Of a stretch of 58,553 bases of DNA, positions 44,827-55,600 are shown piece by piece. The notes beneath the pieces were generated by a model. That model worked only from the letters and a program-made list of their open reading frames with translations, ran no database searches and was not told the DNA's origin. This stretch comes from Fragilaria crotonensis (taxonomy: Eukaryota > Bacillariophyta > Fragilariophyceae > Fragilariales > Fragilariaceae). The stretch spans positions 1-58,553 of the forward strand of contig JAKSYS010000385.1 in NCBI GenBank assembly GCA_022925895.1, given 5' to 3'. Position numbers and translations under genes: made by a program. Each line of letters begins with the position of its first letter. Position 1 is the first letter of the stretch.

Positions 44827-47026
44827 ATGGATGACGACCGCAGCGACGCAAACACCGCCATTGACAACGAAAATGACGACGATACCTTTGCCGGTTATGT
44901 ACCACAGAGTATCGATCCCGGTCACTGGCTTTTCTACGGGACTGTCGCAGTGGTTGTGGTCCTGATGTATGTGGTAATGCCATTGATGGTTTTTGTAACA
45001 CGGAAGCGACAGAGAAAGGGAAGGGGGTTGAATACAGAGATAGAAAGGAAATTGAATGAGACACAGATGACGCTTTCAGTCGATTCTGGCACAGTGATTC
45101 CCAACCCTTCCTCTCCAGGCGATCATTACATCGCCGCGAATGGGGAAATGTTCGTGAAAACACCTGACAGATACAAGGCGACTTGCTGGACAATATTCCG
45201 AATAGACACGGAATCATGGCAGCTTCTTCGCTATGCCATCCCTTACACCATCTATTCATTGGCAAATTCCGTGATGGAAAACGTCTGCCTCGCTTTGGTC
45301 GGTATCTATGTCGGTACAAAGGAGCTTGCTGCGTACGTGTTGGTGATACTTCTGACAGAGCTGACAGATCAGTTCCTCAGGGGGTGCATACGTGCAAATA
45401 CAACGCTATGCGCGCATGCGATTGGCGCTAACAACAACGTCTTGGCAGGGCGTTATTTCCAACTTTCAATTGTGATATATTTGTTGGCGAGTGTGCCGAC
45501 AGCAATATTTTGGATGAGGCACACCGAAAGGGTCATTCTTTGGTTAGCCTGGGGAGATGACATGGTCGCCAGCTATGCAGCACAATTTGCTAAGATTTAC
45601 ATCTGGAGTCTAGTTGTCAAATCAGTGCAACTGGCATTCAAACAGATCCTCGATTTGGTGAACAAAGAGGTCTTTAATACTTTTATGGGATTTGTGGAGG
45701 AAGCCTTCAACATGATCGGTCTACTCATTGCATGTGAATTTGGGTGGGAGGTTACGCTGCCAATGGTGGCGTGGATTTATCTAGTCAACGCTTTGGTTTT
45801 CTTGGCGTTGACGCTGCTCATTTCCTCGTGTAATGGATGGCTGACACCATTTAGGAAGGGGATGTTTGGTTGGTATGCGATATTCGTAAGTCACGAGTGA
45901 AAACTTTGCAGCCAGTGTGTTCGTGAGGTTTGCTGATGCATTGTTTCCGGTTTTATTTCAGCATGGCAAGGCAGTGTGTAACATGATTCGGACGTGTGTC
46001 CCGCTCGCCTTCGGATCATTGCTGAATAACTCCCGCTGGGTTGCGCTTGCTGTGTTCGCGTCCCATTTAGGAGAGGCTGAAGTTGCCGCATGGGCTGTAA
46101 TGGGAAGGCTATGGCGAGTATCTGACTCGTTGGCCGAGGGCATCGGTGAAGCAGCAGCATCCCGAGTAGCGTATCACCTCGGCAACAACCATCCTTCACT
46201 AGCCAAACTGTTTGCCTACAAGGCCATGATTCTGGGTCTTTTTGGCGCCTTAATCAGCAGTGCAACATTCTACGTCTACGTTGATAGAATCCCGGCGTTG
46301 TTTACATCAGACGAGACTTTGCAATCTATGATGGCCGACGCTTTGCCGTACATAGGCGTTGGAAATGCAGCGTTTGCGTTCGGGTACCTTTGTTGGTTTA
46401 TACTGGGCGCACAAGGGAAGTTCAAGCTCGGGATGTGGATCAATTTTTTCGCTTCGTGGGGAATTACTATACCACTTGGATTCTACTTCACCTGGGAGCT
46501 GAATTGGGACATTCAAGGTCTCAGCGCAGCCTTGGTCATGGGCTACGTCGCAATGGGAACATGCCTCGCGTATTCTGCGCTGATCAGTGACTGGCGAACG
46601 CGAGCTAACAAAATTTATGTTCGCAACAGCGAGGATGATGCTCCTCATGACGAAGTGGATGAAGTCGCAGTTCTTGCCACTGGCAGGACGGACATGCTGT
46701 TCAGTAGGAATATCAAATTGCTGACCGCGCCTCCGGGGACGCTTCATGTTCGATTTGATAATGTGGCACATGTCCCTGGTTGCATCGTGCTGGACGTTAT
46801 GGAGTGTTCTCCATTGTACGGGTCACTGTTTCCAGGCGACTCTGTTGTCGGATTCAATGGGCATGTGATCGATGACCAACCAGCTTCATACATATGCGAC
46901 CTTGGGAGTGCGTGCACCTCACAAGGCCATATCTTAATTGTGCTTAGCCCATGTTGTCGAGATGAAGGTACTGAAGAAGTTCTTCTGACCGGCAAGGTTC
47001 CAGATATTCCTGATTTTGAAAACTAA
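44827..47026 (+). CDS. MATE-family transporter with extra N-terminal helix and C-terminal PDZ-like domain
   Basis: Two exons (44827-45885 and 45962-47026) around a 76-nt intron encode about 707 residues, longer than the usual 450-550 of MATE antiporters, which export organic cations using H+ or Na+. An acidic N-terminus (MDDDRSDANTAIDNENDDD) precedes an additional helix (WLFYGTVAVVVVLMYVVMPL, residues about 35-55) and a linker. The MATE core of about 12 helices spans roughly 135-585 (YAIPYTIYSLANSVMENVCL; DSLAEGIGEAAASRVAYHLG). Residues about 600-690 form a PDZ-like fold (ECSPLYGSLFPGDSVVGFNG, HVIDDQPASYICDL, GHILIVLS). Start ATG 44827 is in frame with an open upstream frame but is the first ATG. 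Both exons are clean, without indels. Substrate unknown. Confidence 0.9.
45886..45961 (+). other. intron of MATE gene (76 nt)
   Basis: GTAAGT...TTTATTTCAG; splicing joins WYAIF to HGKAVCNM. Confidence 0.9.
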
Positions 47027-47371
47027 GGATTTTGGCTGCCAAACTTTGCTAGTAGTTTGCCTAGTAACGATTGGTGTTCGATAGATGAACTTAAGTAACA
47101 TATTCTAATTTGACGTCTGCTTGCAAAGGAATGGATTTAATTCCAAACAGCTGCCACAAATTCATCGCATTTACCTCTCTAGTGTCGAAATGTTGGTCAA
47201 TTCATACTTCGTATCCCCAAATCGGTTTTTGAATCATCATCGTTGCAGATCGACAATGACAATGCCAGTGCCAGTGCAGCATCCAAGTGCACATTGTTCG
47301 TCAGCATGCACTCGTGGAGTCGGGAGCGGTGTCAATGTATCAATCATCATCTACGCAAGTATGCCGTCGCC
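47027..47371. other. short intergenic
   Basis: 3' regions of the MATE gene and the convergent twin-Cx9C gene; nothing else seen. Confidence 0.5.
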
Positions 47372-47542
47372 TTATCCCTTTTTCAGTCTGATACTTCGGA
47401 AGCATTGCTTGACCAAATGAAATTCAGCATCACAACTCCCGCGATCTAAAGTTCCTTTCTTTTGATGCAACATCACGCACTGCGCGTAAGTCTGAATATG
47501 CTGCGGACACGCTTCCTTCATTGTACCAAATATACTGGTCAT
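47372..47542 (-). CDS. small twin-Cx9C (CHCH) mitochondrial protein, NDUFAF8-like
   Basis: A 56-residue frame from ATG 47542 to the TAA at 47372. It has two exact Cx9C motifs, CPQHIQTYAQC and CDAEFHLVKQC, separated by a linker with Gly (GTLDRGSC), and ends in a basic tail (RSIRLKKG). This arrangement is imported into the intermembrane space by Mia40/Erv1 and folds as a disulfide-locked helical hairpin. The spacing, the EF before the last K..CF and the small size resemble the complex I assembly factor NDUFAF8; this is inference from pattern memory. The frame is open upstream to 47644, so an earlier start or 5' exon is possible. Its size makes it easy to miss in automated annotation. Confidence 0.75.
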   Translation of the reverse strand: MTSIFGTMKEACPQHIQTYAQCVMLHQKKGTLDRGSCDAEFHLVKQCFRSIRLKKG

Positions 47543-48192
47543 TCTATTTGGCTGTTGGACTATCCTTCGGTTCGTCATGTGGCACAATTGTACTGTGTAT
47601 TTCAATGAGGCAGTGACAGGTGACAGCAGGATCAGATGGTGCATCAGGTATCAGGTATGAGGTATCAACGTCGACATGATACATATGTTCATAGTCCACA
47701 GTTCATACGTAGAACTCCAGAGTCCAGAGTTCATACGTTCAAACGGCTTTTTCTGACTCACAGAACAACGACAGATGACAGACCATTTCCACATTGCAGC
47801 GGAAAAAATCGAAGGCCGCGAAGGCTTTTGGTGCCTTGGTTTTGGTACAGTATCTTGGTGTATACAGTACTATAAGCCATTACAGTACATTCGTAGCATT
47901 TACTTAACGGTACTAGTACTGATTTTCAGAGGAAAAAAAAAATCGTTTCTACGATACTTGTACTCGTACCACAATACTGGTACTTGTTCCTGGTATCGTA
48001 ATGGGCACTGTGCTCTACTACCTTGCGTACAGTACGTTTCCATCGGGATGAAGGATGAATGTCGACCTTCGGCGTGAAAGCCTGAATTTCTCAAACCGAC
48101 TTGGTTGTCCTACTCGGCGTACTTTTTGTTGACGCGGATGCAAGGGACCCAATCCTTCGTGGCGTGGTCACAAACTTTCGGTGAAACATTTC
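47543..48192. other. divergent intergenic region
   Basis: Between the CHCH gene (minus) and the YdcF-like gene (plus), so both promoters lie here. GTAC words at 47840-48010; a short caggtatcaggtatgaggtat repeat near 47645. Confidence 0.5.
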
Positions 48193-49263
48193 ATGATAGC
48201 CCCGTCATTCGTATTTAAGCGCCGAAGAAAAACAATGACACGTCAAGGACGATTGCTGCAGCGTCCAGTGATGACAAATCCAATTAGTATCATGGCCATG
48301 TTGTTAGTCTCCTTGGGGTGGTTCGCCGGCTTTCGCATCTCGTACCAACCCTCAGCCGCAGTCGCGTATAAGCCCCGGCTCCGTGGTCGAGTCTGGGTCA
48401 CATTAGACGCTCAACCATTTGATCAAGATAACGTTGCGAGCAGGGCGAAGCATTTAGTAGTTGTCGCGGGACATTCTGTCGTTGTGTCGGGGAACCTAGA
48501 GGATGCTGGCACTGATGAGTCGGTATGGTGGTTGTTAGATTATCAACAAGGTCGAGGTATGCCTCAGGCCTTTGTGGGTCACATTCAAGCTGGTATTCAA
48601 GAGGCGAATAGAGACCCAGAATCATTGCTGGTGTTTTCAGGAGGCCAAACTAGACCTCTGACTGGTCCCCTGTCAGAGGGATCGTCATACTTTGAAGTGG
48701 CGGACGCTTTGAAATTATGGCCGAAAGGAACCAATGTTAGAGCGAGGACTGTGGCGGAGGAGTTTGCTACTGACAGTTTTGAGAATCTGTAAGTGCCAAA
48801 ATTATCGTCTTCCACACTCACTATCAAAATCTAACACGAGCCATGTCTCATCGTTGTCAGACTTTTTTCTATTTGCCGTTTCCACGAGGTAACAGGGAGG
48901 TATCCAGAAAAGATAACGATGGTGTCCTTTACATTCAAGCAAAGACGATTCGAAACTCTTCACGCACCGGCCCTTCGGTGGCCGTCGGATCGGTTCAAGT
49001 ATATTGGTCATGATCCGCCGTCATCATTAGGATTTGATTTGAACGAGGCATCACTGGGAGAGCTGCAAAACGCCGCAAAGCCATTCGAATCCGATCCATA
49101 CGGTTGCCATTCCAAAACTTTGCAAGAGAAGCGGAAGGGACGAAACCCATTTCATAGGGTGGCACCATATGCACTGAGTTGCCCCGAAATGGCTGATGTT
49201 CTTCGCCATTGCGGACCGGAGTTAATACCAGAAGAAAACGTTCCTTGGGCTAGCCTACAATAA
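48193..49263 (+). CDS. YdcF/DUF218-like membrane-anchored protein
   Basis: Exons 48193-48788 and 48861-49263 (intron 72 nt, GTAAGT...TTGTCAG) encode 332 residues. An N-terminal helix (SIMAMLLVSLGWFAGF) follows a basic stretch (RRRKTMTRQGR), giving an internal anchor. The domain has LVVVAGHSVVVSG, DPESLLVFSGGQTRPLTGPL and, across the junction, ATDSFENLLFSICRFHEVTG, ending KITMVSFTFKQRRFETLHAP. This is the DUF218 pattern: strand-Gly, SGG, the 'E..A.dT.eNl' helix and the F..RR..F. segment. Eukaryotic members are uncharacterised; bacterial YdcF binds SAM and SanA/ElyC affect the envelope. Function here is unassigned. The 3' end is convergent with the fibrillin gene; the stops are 7 bp apart. Confidence 0.8.
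48789..48860 (+). other. intron of YdcF-like gene (72 nt)
   Basis: Phase 2, GTAAGT...GTTGTCAG; splicing joins DSFENL to LFSICRF. Confidence 0.9.
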
Positions 49264-49270
49264 CGATGTG

Positions 49271-50302
49271 TTATAGTGATGGTACTGGTGCAGTGACAGT
49301 AGCAACAGCATCTTCCTCCTTTCGGTACTGCACACTCTTATCATCATCTTCGATACCGCCACTGGAAGTTGCAATGAGAATTGCCGCAAGGAACGAAGCC
49401 ATTCCAAGAATTCCCCCGGAGACGAGTAGTCCTCGTCCTATTGCACCGTATAGCCCGGTCAATGCCGAGGTACCCAGAAAGACCAGTGCCTTTTTCTTTT
49501 GCACTGGTTTCCTTTCCAGGAGGCCACGAAATTCATTAGCTTCAACATCGTCGTCGGGGCATCTCACAAAGACAAAGCGTGTACCTGACGTCCCACCCAT
49601 TCCAAGTCGGACCTTGTCATCGCAGTAGGTCGTATCCAATAGCACACTCGTCGACGGACCAACGTGGATGTTGAACAACCGTCCCCGTTTACCCAAGATA
49701 ATACGAGGAGGATCAAAGAGAGCCTTGACTGCAAGTGGTGATAGGGTTTGGAACACTCTGGATGTGTTGGTTCGTTCTTCGAATGTCAATGGGACGGCAT
49801 CGCCCCGCAAGATGACAGTCAGACGAAACAAACCCCAAAATGCCTCGAGCGAAATAACATTAACGGCTTCGCCGACTGCGTCAGATCGGCAACGAGTCGT
49901 GGTCGTGTTGGCCGGCAATATATGCTGAAAGGTCCTTCGTGTATTGAAAATCTTTTGTGCAATCCCATTCTTGCGCGTCCACTTTCCTCCCACAGGATTG
50001 TCGCGAGCTTTTGTTGTTTTGATAAATGACACGTCATAGAGACCGATAAGCGGCATGAAACGATCTGGAGCGTCTTCCAATATAGGTTTGGCATTCACCT
50101 CAAGACCTTTGATCATTTCCGTTATTTGAGCGTCGTTTTGAGTTTCCATTTGAACAGCATCGACCAAGGCAGCGCTAGTAGCCGCCAACGTCTCTTTCCT
50201 GCTAGCGATTCGACATTGGAAGGCTTCAGAAGGACTGAATGTTAAACAAAATAGGACGAACAAAAGCAACGTTGCACTTCCTGAGACCAGTATCGCTGTC
50301 AT
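49271..50302 (-). CDS. plastid lipid-associated protein / fibrillin
   Basis: PAP/fibrillin proteins bind lipids on plastoglobules and thylakoids and matter in photoprotection. ATG 50302 (MTAILVSGSATLLLFVLFCL) starts a strong signal peptide with cleavage at SEA-FQ, the Phe being the plastid import signature in diatoms. The mature part shows helix ALVDAVQMETQ, LIGLYDVSFIKTTKARDNP, VNVISLEAFWGLFRLTVILR, and the conserved C-terminal lipocalin-like LLDTTYCDDKVRLGMGGTSG then TRFVFVRC. Behind this comes an acidic spacer and two extra hydrophobic segments (ALVFLGTSALTGLYGAIGRG, GILGMASFLAAILIA), which are unusual for soluble fibrillins and suggest a membrane-tethered form. The frame is intact at 343 residues, no intron. 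Confidence 0.85.
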   Translation of the reverse strand: MTAILVSGSATLLLFVLFCLTFSPSEAFQCRIASRKETLAATSAALVDAVQMETQNDAQITEMIKGLEVNAKPILEDAPDRFMPLIGLYDVSFIKTTKARDNPVGGKWTRKNGIAQKIFNTRRTFQHILPANTTTTRCRSDAVGEAVNVISLEAFWGLFRLTVILRGDAVPLTFEERTNTSRVFQTLSPLAVKALFDPPRIILGKRGRLFNIHVGPSTSVLLDTTYCDDKVRLGMGGTSGTRFVFVRCPDDDVEANEFRGLLERKPVQKKKALVFLGTSALTGLYGAIGRGLLVSGGILGMASFLAAILIATSSGGIEDDDKSVQYRKEEDAVATVTAPVPSL

Positions 50303-50474
50303 GGTGATATTTGGTATCACAACTCACAACAGTGGAGTGTGTGAAAATGTGACAACAGTTGAAGTTGAGAACATGAGGATTTGTGAACAGTTGATTAATT
50401 CGACCGTATTTCAAATACTCGAATGTCGATACATCACTACATATTAGCAGAGCTTCGACTCTCAGACGCTTAGA

Positions 50475-50760
50475 TTACGACACGGACACACATAGAAATT
50501 GTGAGGTTAGAGATATCATTTCTTTGCACACTTCTAACAAGTCTATCGTAGAGCCGTTTACTACGACCGTGACGCGTCGGCCAATTTTGGCTACGTTGGC
50601 GCTCGCATTGATGGATTCATCCGTAAGAAAGAAGGAGCCCTTGACGGTTGCTTCCGAAGCTGTCCCATAAATTTCCAACCCCACTGATAGAACATATCTG
50701 CGCCCATTACCGCATCCTGTGGTCTGAAGTATTTCGTAATTCCTGTGCGCAGCGAAGCTT
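50475..50760 (-). other. possible coding exon of unknown gene
   Basis: A 98-codon open frame overlaps the biotin ligase stop by a different frame and runs to the TAA ending at 50475. The protein looks coding-like (VGLEIYGTASEATVKGSFFL; VTVVVNGSTIDLLEVC) but has no ATG, and a TTTTAG sits just at its upper end (about 50760) that could be an acceptor. It could be an alternative 3' exon of the ligase gene or chance. I do not recognise it. Confidence 0.25.
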
Positions 50761-51609
50761 CTAAAATAGATAGTCCGCTACCAACAATCGCTCAGTTCCA
50801 TCCTCTCCAATGACAACTAGCTGACCATCGTCTCGAATATCGACAGGAATGACTGTTTCATTGGTATCTCTGATGACTTGAGGCTTCCCAAAATTTGCCC
50901 ACCCCTTCCAATCCTCAATAACCCTTTTCGACGTTGAACTCGGTTGTTCCAACCATTTCACAAAGCTTTCAGCAAAATCTTGCGCAAACACTTGCGCAGT
51001 TGATTCAGGCAATTGCACGTTCCGACAAACTGCTTGCAAACAGGTGGCATTTCTTCCACGATTTGGACCATCGTTAGGAACTCCCGGAGAAACGGCTAGA
51101 TTGACGCCGATGCCAATGATGAGCCAGACGTCGCCCTCAATGACAATAGACTCAATCAAGATGCCGGCAACTTTCTCTTGGTTAATCAGGACGTCATTCG
51201 GCCATTTAAGTCGGACAGAAATATCGGCAGCGACACAAACTTCTTTGATAATCTTGTCGATACATTCGGCGACTAAGATGCCGACTTGAAGGGGAAGGAG
51301 TGTCAAAATTGTAGGGACCTCGTTCGACTTGAAGGCAACCGTTAAAAACACATTCCCCTTACGACCAATCCAAGCACGGCCGGATGTTCCTCGACCATTG
51401 GTTTGTTCCGTGGCCGTGACTGCAAGAATTTGATTTGCTCCGAGCGAAGGAATGACCTGCTTGGCGACATCTTGCGTCGATTCTGTGCTTTCCAAGTGAC
51501 GGAAGAGGAGGCGAGATGATGCAAACATTCTATTGGTTCGATTTGCTAGGGCAGATGCGCTTTTGGAACACAAGACAGCTAGAACTGCAGAGGAATGGAG
51601 TAGTCGCAT
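50761..51609 (-). CDS. biotin-protein ligase (holocarboxylase synthetase), organelle-targeted
   Basis: Attaches biotin, via biotinyl-AMP, to carboxylase carrier domains such as plastid acetyl-CoA carboxylase. It has SLGANQILAVTATEQTNGRG with the biotin-loop variant GRGTSGRAW, then GNVFLTVAF, LKWPNDVLINQEKVAGILIE (catalytic Lys in KWPND and the KVAGIL strand), IIGIGVNLAVSP and the C-terminal SH3-like part (IPVDIRDDGQLVVIGEDG). The N-terminus from ATG 51609 is a hydrophobic leader (LLHSSAVLAVLCSKSASALA) that fits a signal or organelle presequence; a second Met at residue 28 could give a cytosolic form (inference). No N-terminal regulatory DNA-binding domain. 282 residues, intact. Confidence 0.9.
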   Translation of the reverse strand: MRLLHSSAVLAVLCSKSASALANRTNRMFASSRLLFRHLESTESTQDVAKQVIPSLGANQILAVTATEQTNGRGTSGRAWIGRKGNVFLTVAFKSNEVPTILTLLPLQVGILVAECIDKIIKEVCVAADISVRLKWPNDVLINQEKVAGILIESIVIEGDVWLIIGIGVNLAVSPGVPNDGPNRGRNATCLQAVCRNVQLPESTAQVFAQDFAESFVKWLEQPSSTSKRVIEDWKGWANFGKPQVIRDTNETVIPVDIRDDGQLVVIGEDGTERLLVADYLF

Positions 51610-52607
51610 TTCGGGTTCGATAATGGGATCGAGGACTTTGTTTCTTCAGCGTTTACTACATGTTCATGAACTGCATATGCTGAATTACGGCTATGCGAGC
51701 ATGTGATGCAAATCTGAGAAAGCAAACGCAAAACGCAATGGGTACAGTACTCATAGCAGTAGCTTGGTACCCTCTGTCCGTGGTACGAGTAGTATGCGAT
51801 AGAAGACGACAAAGTATCGTACTCCGAGGACGTCGTACTACAGTACAAGTAGACCCTATGTGAGGAGTGAGGATGCGATTCGTACTCCGAGCTCGGAGCG
51901 CCGAGTACTCGTACTCAAGTCTACGGTAGATTCCTCACTCCGTAGTTGACTACCTGGTACCACTACGCCACTACAATGCATTTTGTACGGAGCCTTGCGT
52001 ACAATTAACAGATCTCGGATACTGGCACGGACCTCATGAAATAAATACGACGTTTCTACGGTACTAGTACATACCAGGTAGAAAGACGAACTGGTAACCC
52101 ACCTACATAGAGAATTGACAATTTGACATACCCATCGCAACGGAATCTTAATGGATTAATTTAGCTCAGAGTCCCCAGAAGTGAGATTTGATACTGTACC
52201 GAGTAGAAATGGCTACAGTCTACTGGTATGAGGGGTTCAAGAAATGACATGATCGAATTTCGAATTCTCCAATATACGCGTGCCAGGTATAGAGTGTATA
52301 CAGACATGATTATATGTGTCGGTCTTGGACTTTTGGGGACCTTGCACAGTACCGGTAGTTCGTCCTCGTCCCTTGTACCAGTTGTACAGTATAATCCGGT
52401 ACACGGTGCACAGTGCCTGGTAAATTTTTAATATACTGACGAGGTATGTTGGCGTATCTCATGGTGCAGCATCGATCACACCAACCTGCATCCAACGCAA
52501 CGAACGCTATAGATAGCTCCACCGATCTGGTGTCAACCAGCATTTCGCAAGCGCTTCGTTCTGACCGTGTCTTCGTACTGCACTATTATCAATAGTCATT
52601 GCAAACC
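51610..52607. other. divergent intergenic region, GTAC-rich
   Basis: It lies between the biotin ligase (minus) and SEC3 (plus). Many GTAC, TACCAGGTA and ggtacc words at 51740-52100 and 52340-52430. No gene seen. Confidence 0.5.
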
Positions 52608-55600
52608 ATGGCAAGTAGGGGGCCTAAGAAACCCCTTTTCAAGGCTGGTTTCAAGGATGAGCATGTCTCACCAGGTGGCGTTGGCATGGGTTCCGATAGT
52701 AGGAGTAGCGGTAGTGGTAACGGAAGAAGCACTCCCATGGAGAGACGCAGCAAGAAGCCTGGCATGGAATATTCGAGGGCGTCTGTTGCCAAGGCTCATA
52801 ACATTGCCACGTCGGCAGGTACTTCTCGATTGAATCGAATTTTGGATCAGCCAAACAAGTTTCGAGTCTCCTACGTGCCCGATTTACAAGGGGATCTAGC
52901 GCGAGAACCCGAATTCAACGAACGGTACAAGCCAAAGCATAAGCAGGTGAAGGATGAAATCAAAGATCCCGAAAACGAAGCGGAAGTTGGAAGGTTTGTC
53001 GCCAAGGTGGTTATTCCTGAACTCCGCGTCGATGCCAGATCCATTGGTGGGTTGACCAAAAGTAAGAAAAACTTGTCGCAAGAGACTCTGGTGTCCATGA
53101 TGTGTCGTAATTTTGAACTCTTGGTTGACAAGGATGCTATCTCGCAAACTGCGCTTGAACACCCTGAGCAATACGCGAAACACAAGCGGTCATTGGGATT
53201 CGGAGGCGGTACGAAAAGTCGACACAAAATCAAATACGTGTTCATCGTTCGATCGACCAACAATCCTTTGGATCTCAAGAACGGTGGGGATGACAAGAAG
53301 GGGCGATACACGATTGAATCAGATGACGAAGGCGATGACGAAGCCTCCTATGATCGCATGTTTCGGCCAGAAGAAGATACAGACGAGGTCGAAGAAGAGA
53401 AGGTGGAAGACGATACCGAAAGAAAGGAAATCGATGAAATTTCTTCTTTTCCTGTCTTGGTATTCATGTCGTTAAATCCAGATGGAACCAATCCCGATGT
53501 TCGAAAGCTGGTGGAATTGGATCAACTAACCACAGTGCAGAATGTGTCAGCAGGGGGCGGTACGGTCCTACAGCTTGTCTTCGCCGACGGCGACACTGTG
53601 AAACTTGATTTCGCAGTTGATGAAACTCCTGGCGTCGCAAGTATCCCTTCCGCATCAATGCGCAAGGAACGCTTCGTTTGGTCTCTATTGCAAATTCACG
53701 CCATGCTTTGCACGTCTGTCGTTGAACGCTATGCCCTCGGAAATCGCTCGCTCCAAGGACCGAACTCAAAGGATCGTCTCTTGCAACCATTGAATGTTCG
53801 CAACTTGGATCGCGCTGAATTGCAGTACGTTGCTACTGTCAATGGATTTCTGCGGGATTCACCTGCCCTCTGCGCACTCCTCGATCGTCAACGCGACATT
53901 GGGGCCGGCACCGCAGATCTTGACGCGTTTGAGGACGAGGAGAAGAAGGACGAGATGGATGGTATGGCTTATGATATGATGATGGGAAATTTTAGCACGC
54001 GAGTAGCACTCTATGGTTCTGCCGAAGAGCGTGCCGATGCTGAAGAAGTTTTGAATGCGACACCGTTTCAGGAACGACAATTTGAAGAAGGTACTGCGGC
54101 AGACGCGTTGGCAAGCAAGCTGCAGGATCGAATGCGAGAATTAGAGGCAGAGACATGCATGCGTCTGATTGCTTGGGAGGATGAAAAACACTACTCTGTT
54201 GCAAAGCAGAATCCGTATGAACGTGATTCGGAGGATGCAATGAGTTTGGGAAACCTCTTCCGTACGTTGGATCTGTTGGATAGAGAGTTGGAAGAGATGG
54301 AAAAATGGCTACATGACCGTGCGGCTGTCATTAAGCCATTGACTGACGATTGCCGCGATATCGAAGAAGAGAATCGGCAGTTGGAGCAACAGTGGAAATC
54401 ATATGAAATGTTGAGTGACGAGCTGCGTCGTCTTGTGAGCGGAGTAGCTATTCCAAAAGCATCCGAGAAGATTCTGAAGAATCCTGCTTCTGCGTTGGTC
54501 TACGACGCCGAGGGAAACATCGATATTGAGGCCAGCGAGTCCGGGGTGGATCAAATTCATGTTGCTGGGAAGGCACTCAAGTCTGCCATGGAGAATGCCA
54601 AAAAGGCTGGCGGTGTTCATTTGCGTGCTGTTAACGAACGTGTCGAACAGCTCGTGGCAATGTCGAGCACCTTCTGTACTGCATTAGCACAGATCATTGT
54701 GACTGTTATGGAACAGATCAAGACTGATGTCATGATAGGCAGTGACAACGGCAAGGTCAGCAAATCTGACACCCATGCCATGATTGCGAAGAAGATTCGT
54801 GATGTAAGTATTGTCCGATCGATTGTGATAGTTTTTGCGCATGATCCTTACCTCTGCTTCGTTGACAGACCCAACGCAAATTCCAGTCCTCGTTACTCGG
54901 TTACATGAAGCTTATCGAGGTGCTATCATTGCTCAAGCCAGTTCTGCTCGAAGCGATTCGCGACGCCTATTCCGAAATGGTGGCAGAGGGTATTCTCATG
55001 AAGAAGAGAATGAAAGGTTATTTTCAGGCGTTGCCCGGGAAGAATGCTGCTTACCTCAACCTCGCCAGTAAAGACTTGAAGGACTACCACCCAACCTTTG
55101 GGCAACATGAAGAGAATACAACAGTGAATGCCACTGACATCAGTTTCGCCTTGGGCGAGCTTTTGCCAGTCATAGCCCGCGAAGCGTACTTCACCGCGGC
55201 GCTCTTCGGTTTGAGTGCAAAGCAAATGGATGGCCGGGAAAAGAAACGGAACTTCGAATCTGCCAAGCGTAGCGTTGATCATTCAACTCAGTACTTCAGG
55301 TATTACATTCAGCGTACGTGTGGTATTGTAAGGGACGGGGAAGAGAATGTCGCAAATGCCAAGCTGAAAAGCGATCCAATGCTTTCGCTAGTGGCTTCCA
55401 TCCATCTCAACGAAGCAATGGATCAATACATTGATCGCGAGAAGAAAGGCGGAGACCATTCTTTATCCCTTGCCTACGTCCGTGCTACGATTTTGGGGTT
55501 GAGAAAGAAAGTTGACAAGCAATGGGTCGAATGGATTGAAGAGCAGTGCGAATGGATCAAGTCCAATCCCGGTGTCCCTGTGACCGGAAAGCGTGCTGGA

